From assembly GCA_900757145.1 (NCBI GenBank), contig CAAEMT010000039.1, positions 1 through 64,000 of the forward strand: a stretch of 64,000 nt of DNA, written 5' to 3'. The first letter of the stretch is position 1. The number at the start of each line of letters is the position of its first letter. Below are positions 50,960 to 59,477 of the stretch, one piece after another. The notes under the pieces are model-generated. The model did not search any database, was not told the origin of the DNA, and saw nothing but the letters and a program-made list of their open reading frames with translations. Source of the stretch: Lachnospiraceae bacterium (lineage in GTDB: Bacteria > Bacillota > Clostridia > Lachnospirales > Lachnospiraceae). Position numbers and translations under genes: made by a program.

Positions 50960-51676
50960 ATGGACGTATTTGAAAGAAAAATACTGCTTGTGGATGACAG
51001 TGTGCAGCTTTTGCAGATGATCCGCGATATATTGAGAAGAAGCGGTTACCGTAACATTGTTACTGCGGGGACGATGCGGGAAGGATGGCGGGTATTCGGA
51101 CAGGAGAAGCCGGATCTTGCAGTACTTGATGTAATGCTGCCGGACGGGGACGGATTCGAATTGTTTGAGAAGCTGCGCAGCGTATCACAGATACCGATTC
51201 TGTTTCTGTCGGCGCGTGATCAGGACCGTGATCGTCTGTTCGGTCTGGGACTGGGCGCGGATGATTATGTAACGAAGCCTTTTTTACCGCAGGAACTGGT
51301 GCTTCGCGTCGGCGCTGTACTAAAGAGGACATATCAGCCGCTTGCCGATGCGGAAAAAACAGAACAGGTACTGATCCTTGGCGAGCATGAGATTTCGTTT
51401 GACCGCGCCTGTGTCTCGTATCGCGGCACGGAGACAATGTTTACGGCGAAGGAGCTTGCGCTTTTGCGGAAATTGAATGAAAACCGCGGCAGGATCGTTA
51501 CGTTTGACGCATTGTGTACAGCGGCGTGGGGAGACTCGTACTATGGATATGAAAATACGCTGATGGTCCATATCCGCCATCTGCGTGAGAAGATCGAGGA
51601 TGAGCCCTCCCATCCGAAGTATCTTCTGACGGCGCGCGGACTCGGATATCGGCTGGTGAAGGAGCAGGGTGTATGA
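50960..51676 (+). CDS. OmpR-family response regulator
   Basis: A 238-residue regulator with an N-terminal receiver (VDDS, phosphoacceptor Asp57 in VLDVMLPDGDGF, Lys in VTKPF) and a C-terminal winged helix (residues about 138-235, ENTLMVHIRHLREKIE, GLGYRLV). I use the ATG at 50960, with AGGTGG just upstream, rather than the GTG at 50951. It overlaps the kinase by 4 bases and is divergent from the lantibiotic-type ABC transporter that it probably controls. Confidence 0.93.
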   Translation: MDVFERKILLVDDSVQLLQMIRDILRRSGYRNIVTAGTMREGWRVFGQEKPDLAVLDVMLPDGDGFELFEKLRSVSQIPILFLSARDQDRDRLFGLGLGADDYVTKPFLPQELVLRVGAVLKRTYQPLADAEKTEQVLILGEHEISFDRACVSYRGTETMFTAKELALLRKLNENRGRIVTFDALCTAAWGDSYYGYENTLMVHIRHLREKIEDEPSHPKYLLTARGLGYRLVKEQGV

Positions 51677-53067
51677 AAAGCCTTTGGAAGATTATCAGAA
51701 GGTACTCTTTGAGCGCCGGATTGATCATTGCAGTAATTTTGTTCTGCAATTTTGCGGTCATTTTTTATCTTGGATATGCGACGAGCAAAGACCAGCAGAA
51801 AAATCTGGATTCAGATAATCTGATGGAGCGCATTGGTGCTGCGCTTTCTTGCGGAGAAGATGCAGAGGCGGACATGGGAACTCCGAAGCGCTATGAGATT
51901 TCAGAAGAGGGGAAGCACCTTCTGGAGCAGTCGATGTTTGTATGGGCGTTCGGTATCGAACCGGACGGGAAGGTCGTATGGAAATGGCGTGTTCCGTCTG
52001 AGGTGCCTGAGTACTTCTCCTTGCAGGATGTGGCGGCGTTTTCCAGATGGTATCTTAAGGATTATCCGGTGCGTGTCTGGAGAAGCGGGGAGCTTCTGCT
52101 TGTTTTTGCGACTGATCCGCAGATAGAGTCGCGTCACAGCCTTATTTTGTCTGCACGGTTTATAAAAAATCTGCCGCTGTACGTGAAGGTGTTTCTGATC
52201 GTCAACATTATAGTGATCGTACTTTTTGTCATATGCTTTGGCTGGAGATTTTACCGTTCGATGCATCCTATCGCTAAGGGGATCGAGCAGCTGGCAGACC
52301 GGCAGCCGCTTGCGCTCCGTGAAAAAGGCGTATCATCTGAGCTTGCATCAAAGCTGAACAAGACGTCTCATGTACTTGAGGAACAGAGCAGAATGCTTGC
52401 AAAGCGGGATGAAGCACGGACAGAATGGATTTCCGGCGTGTCACATGATATACGCACTCCGCTCTCTCTTATCGTAGGGTATGCGGACCGCATGGCGTAT
52501 TCAGAATCTCTCGGAAAAGAGGAGCAGGCGATGGCGCGGACGATCTGCCGTCAGAGTATGATCATCCGTCAGCTGATCGAAGATCTGAATCTTACCTCAA
52601 AGCTTGCGTATGACTCACAACCGCTTTACAAGGCGGAGTGTTCCCCGGCTCTTTTGCTCCGTGAATGTGTCGCAGACTTTTATAATGAAGGGCTGGAACA
52701 GAACTTTGAAATTAACGTAGAGATTTCAGATGCGGCTGAGCAGTCAAAGATATATGCGGACGAGGGACTTGTATGCCGCGCGCTGCGCAATGTTATCGGC
52801 AACAGTCTGCGTCATAATCCGCAGGGCTGTACGGTAGAGATCATACTTGCAGCGTCCGCAGGAAAGATTTTTTGCAGGATCAATGACAGCGGTCCGGGAA
52901 TACCGGAGATCATCGTGCAGAATATGGAAAAGACCGGCGGCAGCGTGCATATTATGGGACTTCGTCTTGCTTCGCAGATCGCGGCGGCTCACGGGGGAGC
53001 ACTGATCTTTCGGAAACGGAATTCGGGAACGTATGATGCAGAAATAATCCTCAGTAAAGGAAATTGA
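51673..53067 (+). CDS. Sensor histidine kinase, LanK/EnvZ-like topology
   Basis: A 464-residue kinase with two membrane helices (about 12-35 and 170-192) flanking an extracellular sensor of about 130 residues, a HAMP-like linker, the dimerisation domain with His258 in GVSHDIRTPLSLIVGYADR, and the catalytic domain (NVIGNSLRHNP, NDSGPGIP, then MGLRLASQIAAAHGG). It begins at an ATG within the end of the regulator gene. The signal is unknown; the large sensor differs from the short intramembrane-sensing kinases of BceS type. Confidence 0.93.
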   Translation: MKSLWKIIRRYSLSAGLIIAVILFCNFAVIFYLGYATSKDQQKNLDSDNLMERIGAALSCGEDAEADMGTPKRYEISEEGKHLLEQSMFVWAFGIEPDGKVVWKWRVPSEVPEYFSLQDVAAFSRWYLKDYPVRVWRSGELLLVFATDPQIESRHSLILSARFIKNLPLYVKVFLIVNIIVIVLFVICFGWRFYRSMHPIAKGIEQLADRQPLALREKGVSSELASKLNKTSHVLEEQSRMLAKRDEARTEWISGVSHDIRTPLSLIVGYADRMAYSESLGKEEQAMARTICRQSMIIRQLIEDLNLTSKLAYDSQPLYKAECSPALLLRECVADFYNEGLEQNFEINVEISDAAEQSKIYADEGLVCRALRNVIGNSLRHNPQGCTVEIILAASAGKIFCRINDSGPGIPEIIVQNMEKTGGSVHIMGLRLASQIAAAHGGALIFRKRNSGTYDAEIILSKGN

Positions 53068-53095
53068 CTGCCGCTCATATTTTTAGACAAAAATG

Positions 53096-53138
53096 TGAAA
53101 GCGCTTCCGTTGCTTCTGTGCGGACGCGGCGGTATACT
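53096..53138 (+). promoter_or_regulatory. cre-like site and promoter of the HTH-TPR gene
   Basis: TTGCTT (53110-53115), 17 bases, TATACT (53133-53138). Immediately upstream, TGAAAGCGCTTCCG (53096-53109) matches the CcpA cre consensus TGWAANCGNTNWCA at 12 of 14 positions. A site just upstream of the -35 could activate; repression is not excluded. Confidence 0.45.
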
Positions 53139-53190
53139 ATCGGCAGGAAGTAAGGAAAGAAAGTATATCTACCGATACAGGAGGCGCAGT

Positions 53191-54249
53191 ATGAAGATAG
53201 GTGAAGTGATACGAAGAAACAGAAAAGAAAAACAGATGACACAAGAAGAGCTGGCAGGAATTCTCGGTGTGACTGCGTCAGCCGTCAATAAGTGGGAAAG
53301 CGGAAGCTCCTACCCTGATATTTGCATGCTTGCGCCGATCGCAAGAACATTCGCTATTACGACGGATGAGCTGCTCTCTTACAAAGAGGAGCTGACAAGC
53401 CAGGAGATTGTGCGAATTGTCAGAGAGTTATCGGATATTATGATGGAAAGAGGGTATGACGAGCTGCTTGCAGAAGCAAAGCATCGTCTGCAGGAATATC
53501 CAAATTGTGACAGTCTTGCCTTAAATGTTCTGATCCTGCTCGATGGCAGTCGCCAGATGCTTGAAGTGCCGCAGCCGCAGGTACATGAGCTTTATATCAG
53601 GCAGATACGGAACAGACTCCTAAAAAGTGACGACCGGTATGTGGCGCAGGCAGCGGCAGAAAATGGATTTTATGACTGCATGAACAGGCAGGAATATGAG
53701 GAAGCGGAGAAGATGCTTGTGTATATGCCGAAAGATGCAGGAAACTATCGGCAGATGCGGGCACTTTTGTACAGAAGACAGGGTGAGCGTGATGCGGCAT
53801 ATCGGATTTATGAGGAGGCAGTTTTAGAAGGCTACCAGAAAATCAGCGCGGCATTTACAGGACTCTTCCTGCTTGCACAGGAAGACGGGGATGAAAAAGA
53901 GAAGGAGCTGATCCTGAAAAAGCAGGAGGAGCTTGCCGCCCTTTTTGAGATGGGACGCTATCAGGAGATATATCTTCAGTATGATGGCGTGATAGAAAGA
54001 GGGGATAAAGAAGAAACACTTACGTTTCTTCGGGAACTGGCAGAGAGCGTAACGCACCTACAGGATTTTAGAAATTCGCCGCTCTATGCGCATATTCATA
54101 TCGGAGAGGATGCAGCCAGAAGCGCGGGCTTTATGATAAAGCAGATGTTTGATCGAAGCAAAGAACTTGATTTTGTAAGAGAGGAGCCTGAATTCTGTCG
54201 TCTGGTGAAGATCGTGGATGAGGTATGTGAAACACAGGCACAGTTGTGA
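53191..54249 (+). CDS. HTH-TPR transcriptional regulator (XRE family)
   Basis: A 352-residue regulator. Residues 1-58 form an XRE-type helix-turn-helix (IGEVIRRNRKEKQMTQEELAGILGV and SAVNKWESGSSYPD), followed by a helical repeat region (about 70-350) with TPR-like spacing. This architecture occurs in many Lachnospiraceae as a quorum or stress sensor but the ligand is unknown. The start is the ATG at 53191 with AGGAGGCGC upstream; a longer frame begins at 53095 but would include the promoter. It ends with an extended terminator. Confidence 0.85.
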   Translation: MKIGEVIRRNRKEKQMTQEELAGILGVTASAVNKWESGSSYPDICMLAPIARTFAITTDELLSYKEELTSQEIVRIVRELSDIMMERGYDELLAEAKHRLQEYPNCDSLALNVLILLDGSRQMLEVPQPQVHELYIRQIRNRLLKSDDRYVAQAAAENGFYDCMNRQEYEEAEKMLVYMPKDAGNYRQMRALLYRRQGERDAAYRIYEEAVLEGYQKISAAFTGLFLLAQEDGDEKEKELILKKQEELAALFEMGRYQEIYLQYDGVIERGDKEETLTFLRELAESVTHLQDFRNSPLYAHIHIGEDAARSAGFMIKQMFDRSKELDFVREEPEFCRLVKIVDEVCETQAQL

Positions 54250-54335
54250 GAGCGTGATCTGTAGCGGGCAATGATCTGTAAATAATCGTCATACTGATTA
54301 AAAAAAATGAAGAAATCTGTAATTCAGAAAGAAAT

Positions 54336-54376
54336 GCCGAAAATGCAATCGTAAAAAATATGATTGTTTTTTCGGC
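54336..54376 (+). terminator. Terminator after the HTH-TPR gene
   Basis: GCCGAAAA-TG-CAATCGT (from 54336) pairs with ATGATTG-TT-TTTTCGGC (to 54376), with a 7-base loop and one 2x2 internal loop, followed by TGTTTTTG. The next promoter begins inside its right arm. Confidence 0.8.
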
Positions 54377-54392
54377 TGTTTTTGTATATAAT
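54364..54392 (+). promoter_or_regulatory. Predicted promoter of the small membrane protein gene
   Basis: TTGTTT (54364-54369), 17 bases, TATAAT (54387-54392). The -35 lies within the right arm of the preceding terminator. Confidence 0.6.
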
Positions 54393-54445
54393 ACGCACAA
54401 TAAGATTGGAGAGCGTGAGAAATGGACGCGGAAGGGAGGGGGAAT

Positions 54446-54778
54446 ATGGCTGGAGAGAAGATGGCGTTCATTATTTGGGCAATCATTGGCAGTATTATAA
54501 TCGGAATAGGGATCGGCGCATATTTTTCAAAAAAGCAGGTTGGTTTTTGGGCAAATGTGAAGACTTTTCCGGTAAAGGACACAAAAGGGTATAACCGTGC
54601 GCTTGGCAAATTGTTCGTCTTCTATGGAGCTGTTTTTGTTGTGTTGGGAATGCCCTTGCTGTGCGGACAAAATTCTCCGTATATTTTTCTGTCAGTAGTC
54701 GGCGTGATGATTGAGACGATCATTGTGATGATCATCTACAGCGTGGTGATTGAGAAGAAATACAGGGAAAAACTCTAA
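54446..54778 (+). CDS. Small membrane protein, three helices
   Basis: A 110-residue protein of unrecognised family. Hydrophobic segments lie at about 6-25, 55-75 and 80-102; between the first two is a conserved-looking basic loop with YFSKKQVGFWANVKTFPVKD, containing GFWANVK and NRALGKLFVFYG, which recalls small DUF-type membrane proteins with a similar loop, but I cannot name the family with confidence. The ATG at 54446 follows GGGAGGGGG; an upstream in-frame ATG at 54422 is possible. It has a promoter of its own and is followed after 122 bases by the methyltransferase gene. Confidence 0.65.
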   Translation: MAGEKMAFIIWAIIGSIIIGIGIGAYFSKKQVGFWANVKTFPVKDTKGYNRALGKLFVFYGAVFVVLGMPLLCGQNSPYIFLSVVGVMIETIIVMIIYSVVIEKKYREKL

Positions 54779-54900
54779 AGAAGAGAGAAGAAGGACAAAA
54801 AAGATACAGAAGAGAGATATAAAGGAAAGATATAACGATTGTGTACAAGGCAGTGTCAGGTAAGTTATGAAAAATCGGGTCAAAAGCAGGAGGGACGCAT

Positions 54901-55722
54901 ATGGATATCAGAGAGGTATATGCAATCAAAGATGAGACGCAGCAGATTCAGGCATTGTATCAGATGTTTCATGAGGATACGCGGCTGAATCATTCCAAGG
55001 CAGCGCGTGTGGAATTTCTAACGACAGTCCGTTATATAGAGAAGTATTTAAAGAAGGGTATGCGTATTCTTGATTTGGGAGCCGGAGCAGGGGAGTACAG
55101 TCTGTACTTTGCCGAAAAGGGCTATGAGGTCTGCGCGCTGGAGCTTGCCGACAGCAATATCGAAGCGTTTCAAAAGAAGATCAGACCGGAGCACCACATC
55201 GAGCTCGTACAGGGGAACGCGGTCGATTTAAGCCGTTATGAAGATGAGTCTTTTGACATCGTTCTTGTATTCGGACCGTTGTATCATCTGCACAGGGAAA
55301 AGGACCGCGATCAGTGTATCGCGGAGGCAAAGCGTGTCTGCAAAAAGGACGGAAAGCTCTTTTTTGCTTTTATTACGAATGATATGGTCTTGCTGACGGA
55401 ATTTATGTACCAACAGGATTATTTTGTGACAGGCGATTACGATAAAGATACTTTCGTACTGGAAAACTTTCCGTTCGTATTTTATACGGTCGGTCAGTGC
55501 CGCGAGATGCTGAGCGCGGCGAAGGTACGCCTTTTACATACTGTGGCAGCGGACGGCGCGAGTGAGCTGCTGGAGGATAGAATCAACGAAATGGATGAGG
55601 AAAACTATGCGCAGTATCTCAGATACCATTTTTATATCTGTGAAAAGCCGGAGTTTCTTGGCATGACGAACCATCTGCTCTGTGTCGGAGAGAAGGAAGA
55701 CGGAACGGTTTGCGCAAAATAG
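54901..55722 (+). CDS. Class I SAM-dependent methyltransferase
   Basis: A 273-residue enzyme with the SAM-binding motif ILDLGAGAGEYSLYFAEKGYEV near residue 56, the acidic second strand (ALELADSN) and motif IV (FDIVLVFGPLYHLH). The N-terminal helical cap (about 1-45) is family-typical of small-molecule methyltransferases. The substrate is not predictable from sequence. Next to it, the response regulator starts 89 bases downstream; co-regulation is possible but the reading frames are not coupled. Confidence 0.9.
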   Translation: MDIREVYAIKDETQQIQALYQMFHEDTRLNHSKAARVEFLTTVRYIEKYLKKGMRILDLGAGAGEYSLYFAEKGYEVCALELADSNIEAFQKKIRPEHHIELVQGNAVDLSRYEDESFDIVLVFGPLYHLHREKDRDQCIAEAKRVCKKDGKLFFAFITNDMVLLTEFMYQQDYFVTGDYDKDTFVLENFPFVFYTVGQCREMLSAAKVRLLHTVAADGASELLEDRINEMDEENYAQYLRYHFYICEKPEFLGMTNHLLCVGEKEDGTVCAK

Positions 55723-55811
55723 AAAGAGGATTGCATACGCTTTGCCGGATCAGCAGAGAAGCCGGAGTATTTTGTGTGACGGAGATTTTTGCAGGAAGGA
55801 GATTTTGGTAC

Positions 55812-56516
55812 GTGGACGAAAGAAATGTACGGATTCTGGTGGCGGAGGATGATGCGGACATCAATTCCCTGATCTGCCGGATTTTAGAGGATGACGGTTA
55901 TACTGCGGTTGGCGCATTTTCCGGTACAGAGGCTGCGCTGCGGCTTGAGAAGGATCGCTTTGACGCGATGGTGCTCGATCTGATGATGCCGGGGATGGAC
56001 GGGAGGACGCTGCTTGCGCAGATGAAGCAGGAGCAGAAAAGGAGCATGATGGTGCTTGTGCTCTCGGCGCGTTCCGCTCTAGATGATAAAGTAGAGCTTT
56101 TGCGCTGCGGGGCTGATGACTATATGACGAAGCCGTTTGAGCCGAAGGAGCTTCTTGCACGGGTGTATGCGATGCTGCGGAGGGCGGAAAAATCAGGCAA
56201 AGACGGGAAGGAAAAGACAGAAAAGCTTGTCTACAAGAATCTCTGCCTGTTTCCGGAGGCACATACGGCGCAGATATGCGGAGAGGAGCTTTTGCTTACG
56301 CGCCATGAGTATGAGATCCTAGCGCTGCTTGCCGCATCACCGGACAAGGTGTTTTCGCGAGAGACGCTGTATGAGCAGGTATGGCAGAGCGGATATTACG
56401 GAGAGGACAATACGGTCAATGTCCATGTGAGCAACCTGCGCAGGAAGATTGCCGCAAAGGATGCGCAGACAGAGTACATAAAGACGGTATGGGGGATCGG
56501 ATTTAAGATGGCGTAA
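55812..56516 (+). CDS. OmpR-family response regulator of the second ABC module
   Basis: A 234-residue regulator with a receiver (VRILVAEDDADINSL, phosphoacceptor Asp56 in VLDLMMPGMDGR, Lys in MTKPF) and a winged-helix DNA-binding domain (ENTVNVHVSNLRRKI, VWGIGFKM). The start is the GTG at 55812, giving the usual length; AAGGAG is upstream but at a long spacing of about 12 bases. Followed by ATPase, permease and kinase genes on the same strand. Confidence 0.9.
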   Translation: MDERNVRILVAEDDADINSLICRILEDDGYTAVGAFSGTEAALRLEKDRFDAMVLDLMMPGMDGRTLLAQMKQEQKRSMMVLVLSARSALDDKVELLRCGADDYMTKPFEPKELLARVYAMLRRAEKSGKDGKEKTEKLVYKNLCLFPEAHTAQICGEELLLTRHEYEILALLAASPDKVFSRETLYEQVWQSGYYGEDNTVNVHVSNLRRKIAAKDAQTEYIKTVWGIGFKMA

Positions 56517-56573
56517 ACTTTATGATTTCTTTAAACTTTCTTGAGGACTTATTTAAAGGCTTCGTTCTATACT
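56514..56573 (+). promoter_or_regulatory. TAAACTT direct repeats before the second ABC operon
   Basis: TAAACTTT at 56514 recurs at 56532, 18 bases on, followed by TTTAAAG; these lie upstream of TTGAGG (56541) and TATACT (56568-56573), which are 21 bases apart. Direct repeats and poor promoter spacing fit activation by an OmpR-type regulator such as the one just encoded. Weak evidence. Confidence 0.35.
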
Positions 56574-56667
56574 GAGTCCATAAGGAACAGCCGGATTCCA
56601 GCAAAAAGGTTGCAGGCGCTGCGGTGCAGAATGGGTAAGCGGAATTCTGGCGGGAGAGGAGAAGAAA

Positions 56668-57594
56668 ATGGAAGCTTACGTGGCAGAGACGAAAAATCTG
56701 ACGAAAAATTTCGGAAAATGCTGTGCGCTTGACGGCGTAAGTCTCCGTCTTAGACGCGGCGAGATATACGGTCTGATCGGAGATAACGGCGCAGGAAAAT
56801 CGACACTTTTGAAATTGCTGTCAGGACAGATATTTGTATCAGGCGGTGAAATCGCACTGTTTGGGGAAAGTACGCAGGAGGGGCTTCGCAGGATGCGCGG
56901 TCGAACCGGCGTGCTGATCGAGGAAGCGGGTTTTTTCCCGCAGCTTTCCGTAGAGCAGAATCTGGAATATTTCCGTATCCAGAAAGGCGTGGCAGGGAAA
57001 GCGGCGGTCGGAGAGGTGCTCGAACTGACAGGGCTTATGGCGGTCAGGAAAAAAAGAGGGTCAGATCTTTCGCTTGGCATGAAGCAGCGGCTTGGACTTG
57101 CGATTGCGCTGATTGGTACGCCGGAGCTTTTGATTCTCGACGAGCCGGTAAATGGTCTTGATCCGAGCGGTATCATGGAGATACGAAATCTGCTGATCCG
57201 TCTGAATCAGGAGCGCGGTATCACAATCCTGCTTTCCAGCCATATATTAAGCGAGCTGGAGCAGATGGCAACGGTGTATGGATTTCTTCAAAAGGGCAGA
57301 CTGCTGGAACAGATCACAGTCCGCCAGCTTGCCAAAAAATGCGCGGACTACGTGGTGATACGCGTATCGGATACGCAGCAGTATGCGGTGCTTCTCGAAC
57401 AGGCGCTTCATCATGGATCGTATCAGATCATGGCGGATGGAAGCATCCACATTCTGGAGGCGGATGAGCGAACAGAACTGTACGGTGCTCTCGCATCCGG
57501 TCACGGTATGCAGGTGCAGGAGCTTGTACGGCACAAAAGTTCTTTGGAGGAATATTACATGAAGCTCAAAAACGGAGGTGGCGCGTCATGCTGA
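56668..57594 (+). CDS. ABC transporter ATP-binding protein
   Basis: A 308-residue ATPase of the peptide/bacitracin export type. Walker A is GDNGAGKSTLLKLLSG, signature LSLGMKQRLGLAIAL, Walker B LLILDEPVNGLDPSG, and H-loop LLSSHIL. AGAGGAGAA precedes the ATG. It overlaps the permease by 7 bases. As with the 50.7 kb transporter, it is flanked by two-component genes, here in one operon. Confidence 0.92.
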   Translation: MEAYVAETKNLTKNFGKCCALDGVSLRLRRGEIYGLIGDNGAGKSTLLKLLSGQIFVSGGEIALFGESTQEGLRRMRGRTGVLIEEAGFFPQLSVEQNLEYFRIQKGVAGKAAVGEVLELTGLMAVRKKRGSDLSLGMKQRLGLAIALIGTPELLILDEPVNGLDPSGIMEIRNLLIRLNQERGITILLSSHILSELEQMATVYGFLQKGRLLEQITVRQLAKKCADYVVIRVSDTQQYAVLLEQALHHGSYQIMADGSIHILEADERTELYGALASGHGMQVQELVRHKSSLEEYYMKLKNGGGASC

Positions 57595-58364
57595 ATTATA
57601 TAAAAAGTGAATCTTATCGCATGCGGACGCAGAGAGGATTTTTTATCATCGTCGGTGTACTGTGCGGACTTGTGCTTGCGATGAATCTTGTCCTTTTGGG
57701 GTTTGACAGATTTACGCCGGATTTCCGCTATGGGACAGTGCGCTTTTCTTTGAATACGTTCACCGGAATGATCGGAAATCTGATGATTATGCTCGGTGCG
57801 GTTGTGCCGGGCTGTGTGTTTATTGAGGATCGGAAAAACGGTGTGCTGAAAACAGCAGTCGCGGCAGGCCTTTCACGCGAGAAGATCCTGTTTGGAAAAT
57901 GCATTGCCGCATTCTTCTATACGTTTTGCGTACTTTGCATTGTGCTTGCGGTCTATGTGGGAAGTGCATTTTTGCTTCTTCGCGAACCAGAGTGGCTGCC
58001 GCTTAGGGAGATGCTGACCGGAATCGCAGCAGTACTGCCGATCGCGGCAGGCTCTATGATCAGTATTCTCGTACTTGGCATCTTATTTCGCAATGAGATC
58101 ACGGCCAGTCTGATCTGGGCGATGATCTGGTTCGGTATTCCGCAGATCACCTTTCTTTTGGGACTGAAGATCGATGTTTTTGCGCGGATCACCGCATGGA
58201 TGCCGGAACGCTTCTTAAAGAATGAAGCCATCGTACACTTCTCAAGCTACGACTGTCTGTGGGATACGGCGCAGGGCTTTGCAAAGTGTACTGTGTCAGG
58301 GATTATCGGAATAGCGGTATTTCTCGCGTTCGGGGTATGGAGATACCGGAAGTTGGAGCTGTAG
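57588..58364 (+). CDS. ABC-2 type transporter permease
   Basis: A 258-residue protein with six predicted membrane helices (the first about 17-38, preceded by YIKSESYRMRTQRGFF), a cytoplasmic loop with FIEDRKNGVLKTAVAAGLSREKI and a C-terminal basic end (WRYRKLEL). It is the single permease of this module, so the transporter probably works as ATPase dimer with a permease dimer. The following 174 bases contain degenerate repeats of its own 3' end. Confidence 0.88.
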   Translation: MLNYIKSESYRMRTQRGFFIIVGVLCGLVLAMNLVLLGFDRFTPDFRYGTVRFSLNTFTGMIGNLMIMLGAVVPGCVFIEDRKNGVLKTAVAAGLSREKILFGKCIAAFFYTFCVLCIVLAVYVGSAFLLLREPEWLPLREMLTGIAAVLPIAAGSMISILVLGILFRNEITASLIWAMIWFGIPQITFLLGLKIDVFARITAWMPERFLKNEAIVHFSSYDCLWDTAQGFAKCTVSGIIGIAVFLAFGVWRYRKLEL

Positions 58365-58510
58365 CGTTACCGTAGGTCTGTGGTAGAATTCGGAGCCAGG
58401 TCGGTATGCAGGTAGCGAAAGATGGGGCTGTAGCGCTGCCGCAGTTCAGTGCAGAGTCTAGAGGCGGCCAATGTGGAGATACCGAAAGATGAGGCTGTAT
58501 CAAGCTGCAG
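58336..58510 (+). repeat. Degenerate tandem copies of the permease 3' end
   Basis: The last codons of the permease (TATGGAGATACCGGAAG...GGAGCTGTAG, from 58336) recur as diverged copies starting near 58405 and 58470 (periods 69 and 65 bases), sharing GATACCGAAAGATG and GGGCTGTAGCGCTGCCG-type blocks. They fill most of the gap before the kinase gene. Confidence 0.75.
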
Positions 58511-58538
58511 AAATGGGAGAAAGGAGAGATGAGACGAG

Positions 58539-59471
58539 GTGATGTATTTTTTTGTGGGGATTCTGATTTTGATACTCATCCTATCGGTAATTCTTCTTTC
58601 GTGGCGTCTCATTTTACTTCGCCGTTCGATCAAAAAGACGGCTGACGAGCTCTTGCTGATTACGGAGGAGCTGGAAGAAAACCGTGTTCTGCATTTGCCT
58701 GCGCCGCAGCGCGAGCTGGAGGAGCTGCTCGTTGTGATTAATCGGAATCTGCAGGCGATCCGTATGCAGCGCCGTACGTACCAGGAAAAAGAACGCTCGC
58801 TTAAAGAGCAGGTAGAAAATATCAGCCATGATCTGCGTACGCCGCTTACGGCGATTCTCGGCTATCTGAAAATGATTGATCAGACGAAACTTTCGCAAAA
58901 AGATCAGGAATATCTTGCAATCGCCGTAAGAAAGTCGCATGCACTCCAAACGCTTATATCAGCTTTTTACGAATTGTCGCGTGTGAGCGCGGAGGATTTT
59001 AGGATGAATATGGAAAGGCTGGATGGGGCAAGGCTGCTGCGGGAATGCTGTCTGGAACAGTATAGTTTGTTTGAAAAAGAAAAGAAAGAATTGCAGATTG
59101 AGATACCGGACCGGCCTGTATTTGTATTTGCGGACAGAGAAGCACTGGAGAGGATTTTTGCGAATCTTTTGCAAAACGGTGTCCGTTACGCGAAAAGTGA
59201 GCTGAGGATTTCGATAGAGCCGGAAAAAGAAGGGCGGGGCGTATCAATCGTATTTCAAAATGATATTGATCCGTCCCAAGAAGAGAATGAACCTGAACGA
59301 CTGTTTGACCGTTTCTATATGCAGGAGCACTCAAGAGGAAAAGGCGGTACAGGACTTGGGCTTACAATCAGCCGCCATCTGGCGCAGCATATGGGCGGGA
59401 CGCTGCGCGCTTCCTACGTAAGTAAAGAAAAAAAACGATATCTGGCGCTGACGGTAAGGCTGCGTGGATGA
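58539..59471 (+). CDS. Sensor histidine kinase of the second ABC module
   Basis: A 310-residue kinase with a single N-terminal membrane helix (about 3-26) and almost no extracellular part. A coiled-coil linker leads to the dimerisation domain with His97 in VENISHDLRTPLTAILGYL, then the ATPase domain (FANLLQNGVRYA and GGTGLGLTISRHLAQHMGG). The start may be the GTG at 58539 or ATG at 58542. A kinase with no sensor domain next to a peptide-type ABC transporter suggests that the transporter helps sensing, as shown for BceAB-type systems; here this is inference. Confidence 0.9.
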   Translation: MMYFFVGILILILILSVILLSWRLILLRRSIKKTADELLLITEELEENRVLHLPAPQRELEELLVVINRNLQAIRMQRRTYQEKERSLKEQVENISHDLRTPLTAILGYLKMIDQTKLSQKDQEYLAIAVRKSHALQTLISAFYELSRVSAEDFRMNMERLDGARLLRECCLEQYSLFEKEKKELQIEIPDRPVFVFADREALERIFANLLQNGVRYAKSELRISIEPEKEGRGVSIVFQNDIDPSQEENEPERLFDRFYMQEHSRGKGGTGLGLTISRHLAQHMGGTLRASYVSKEKKRYLALTVRLRG

Positions 59472-59477
59472 GGTTTT

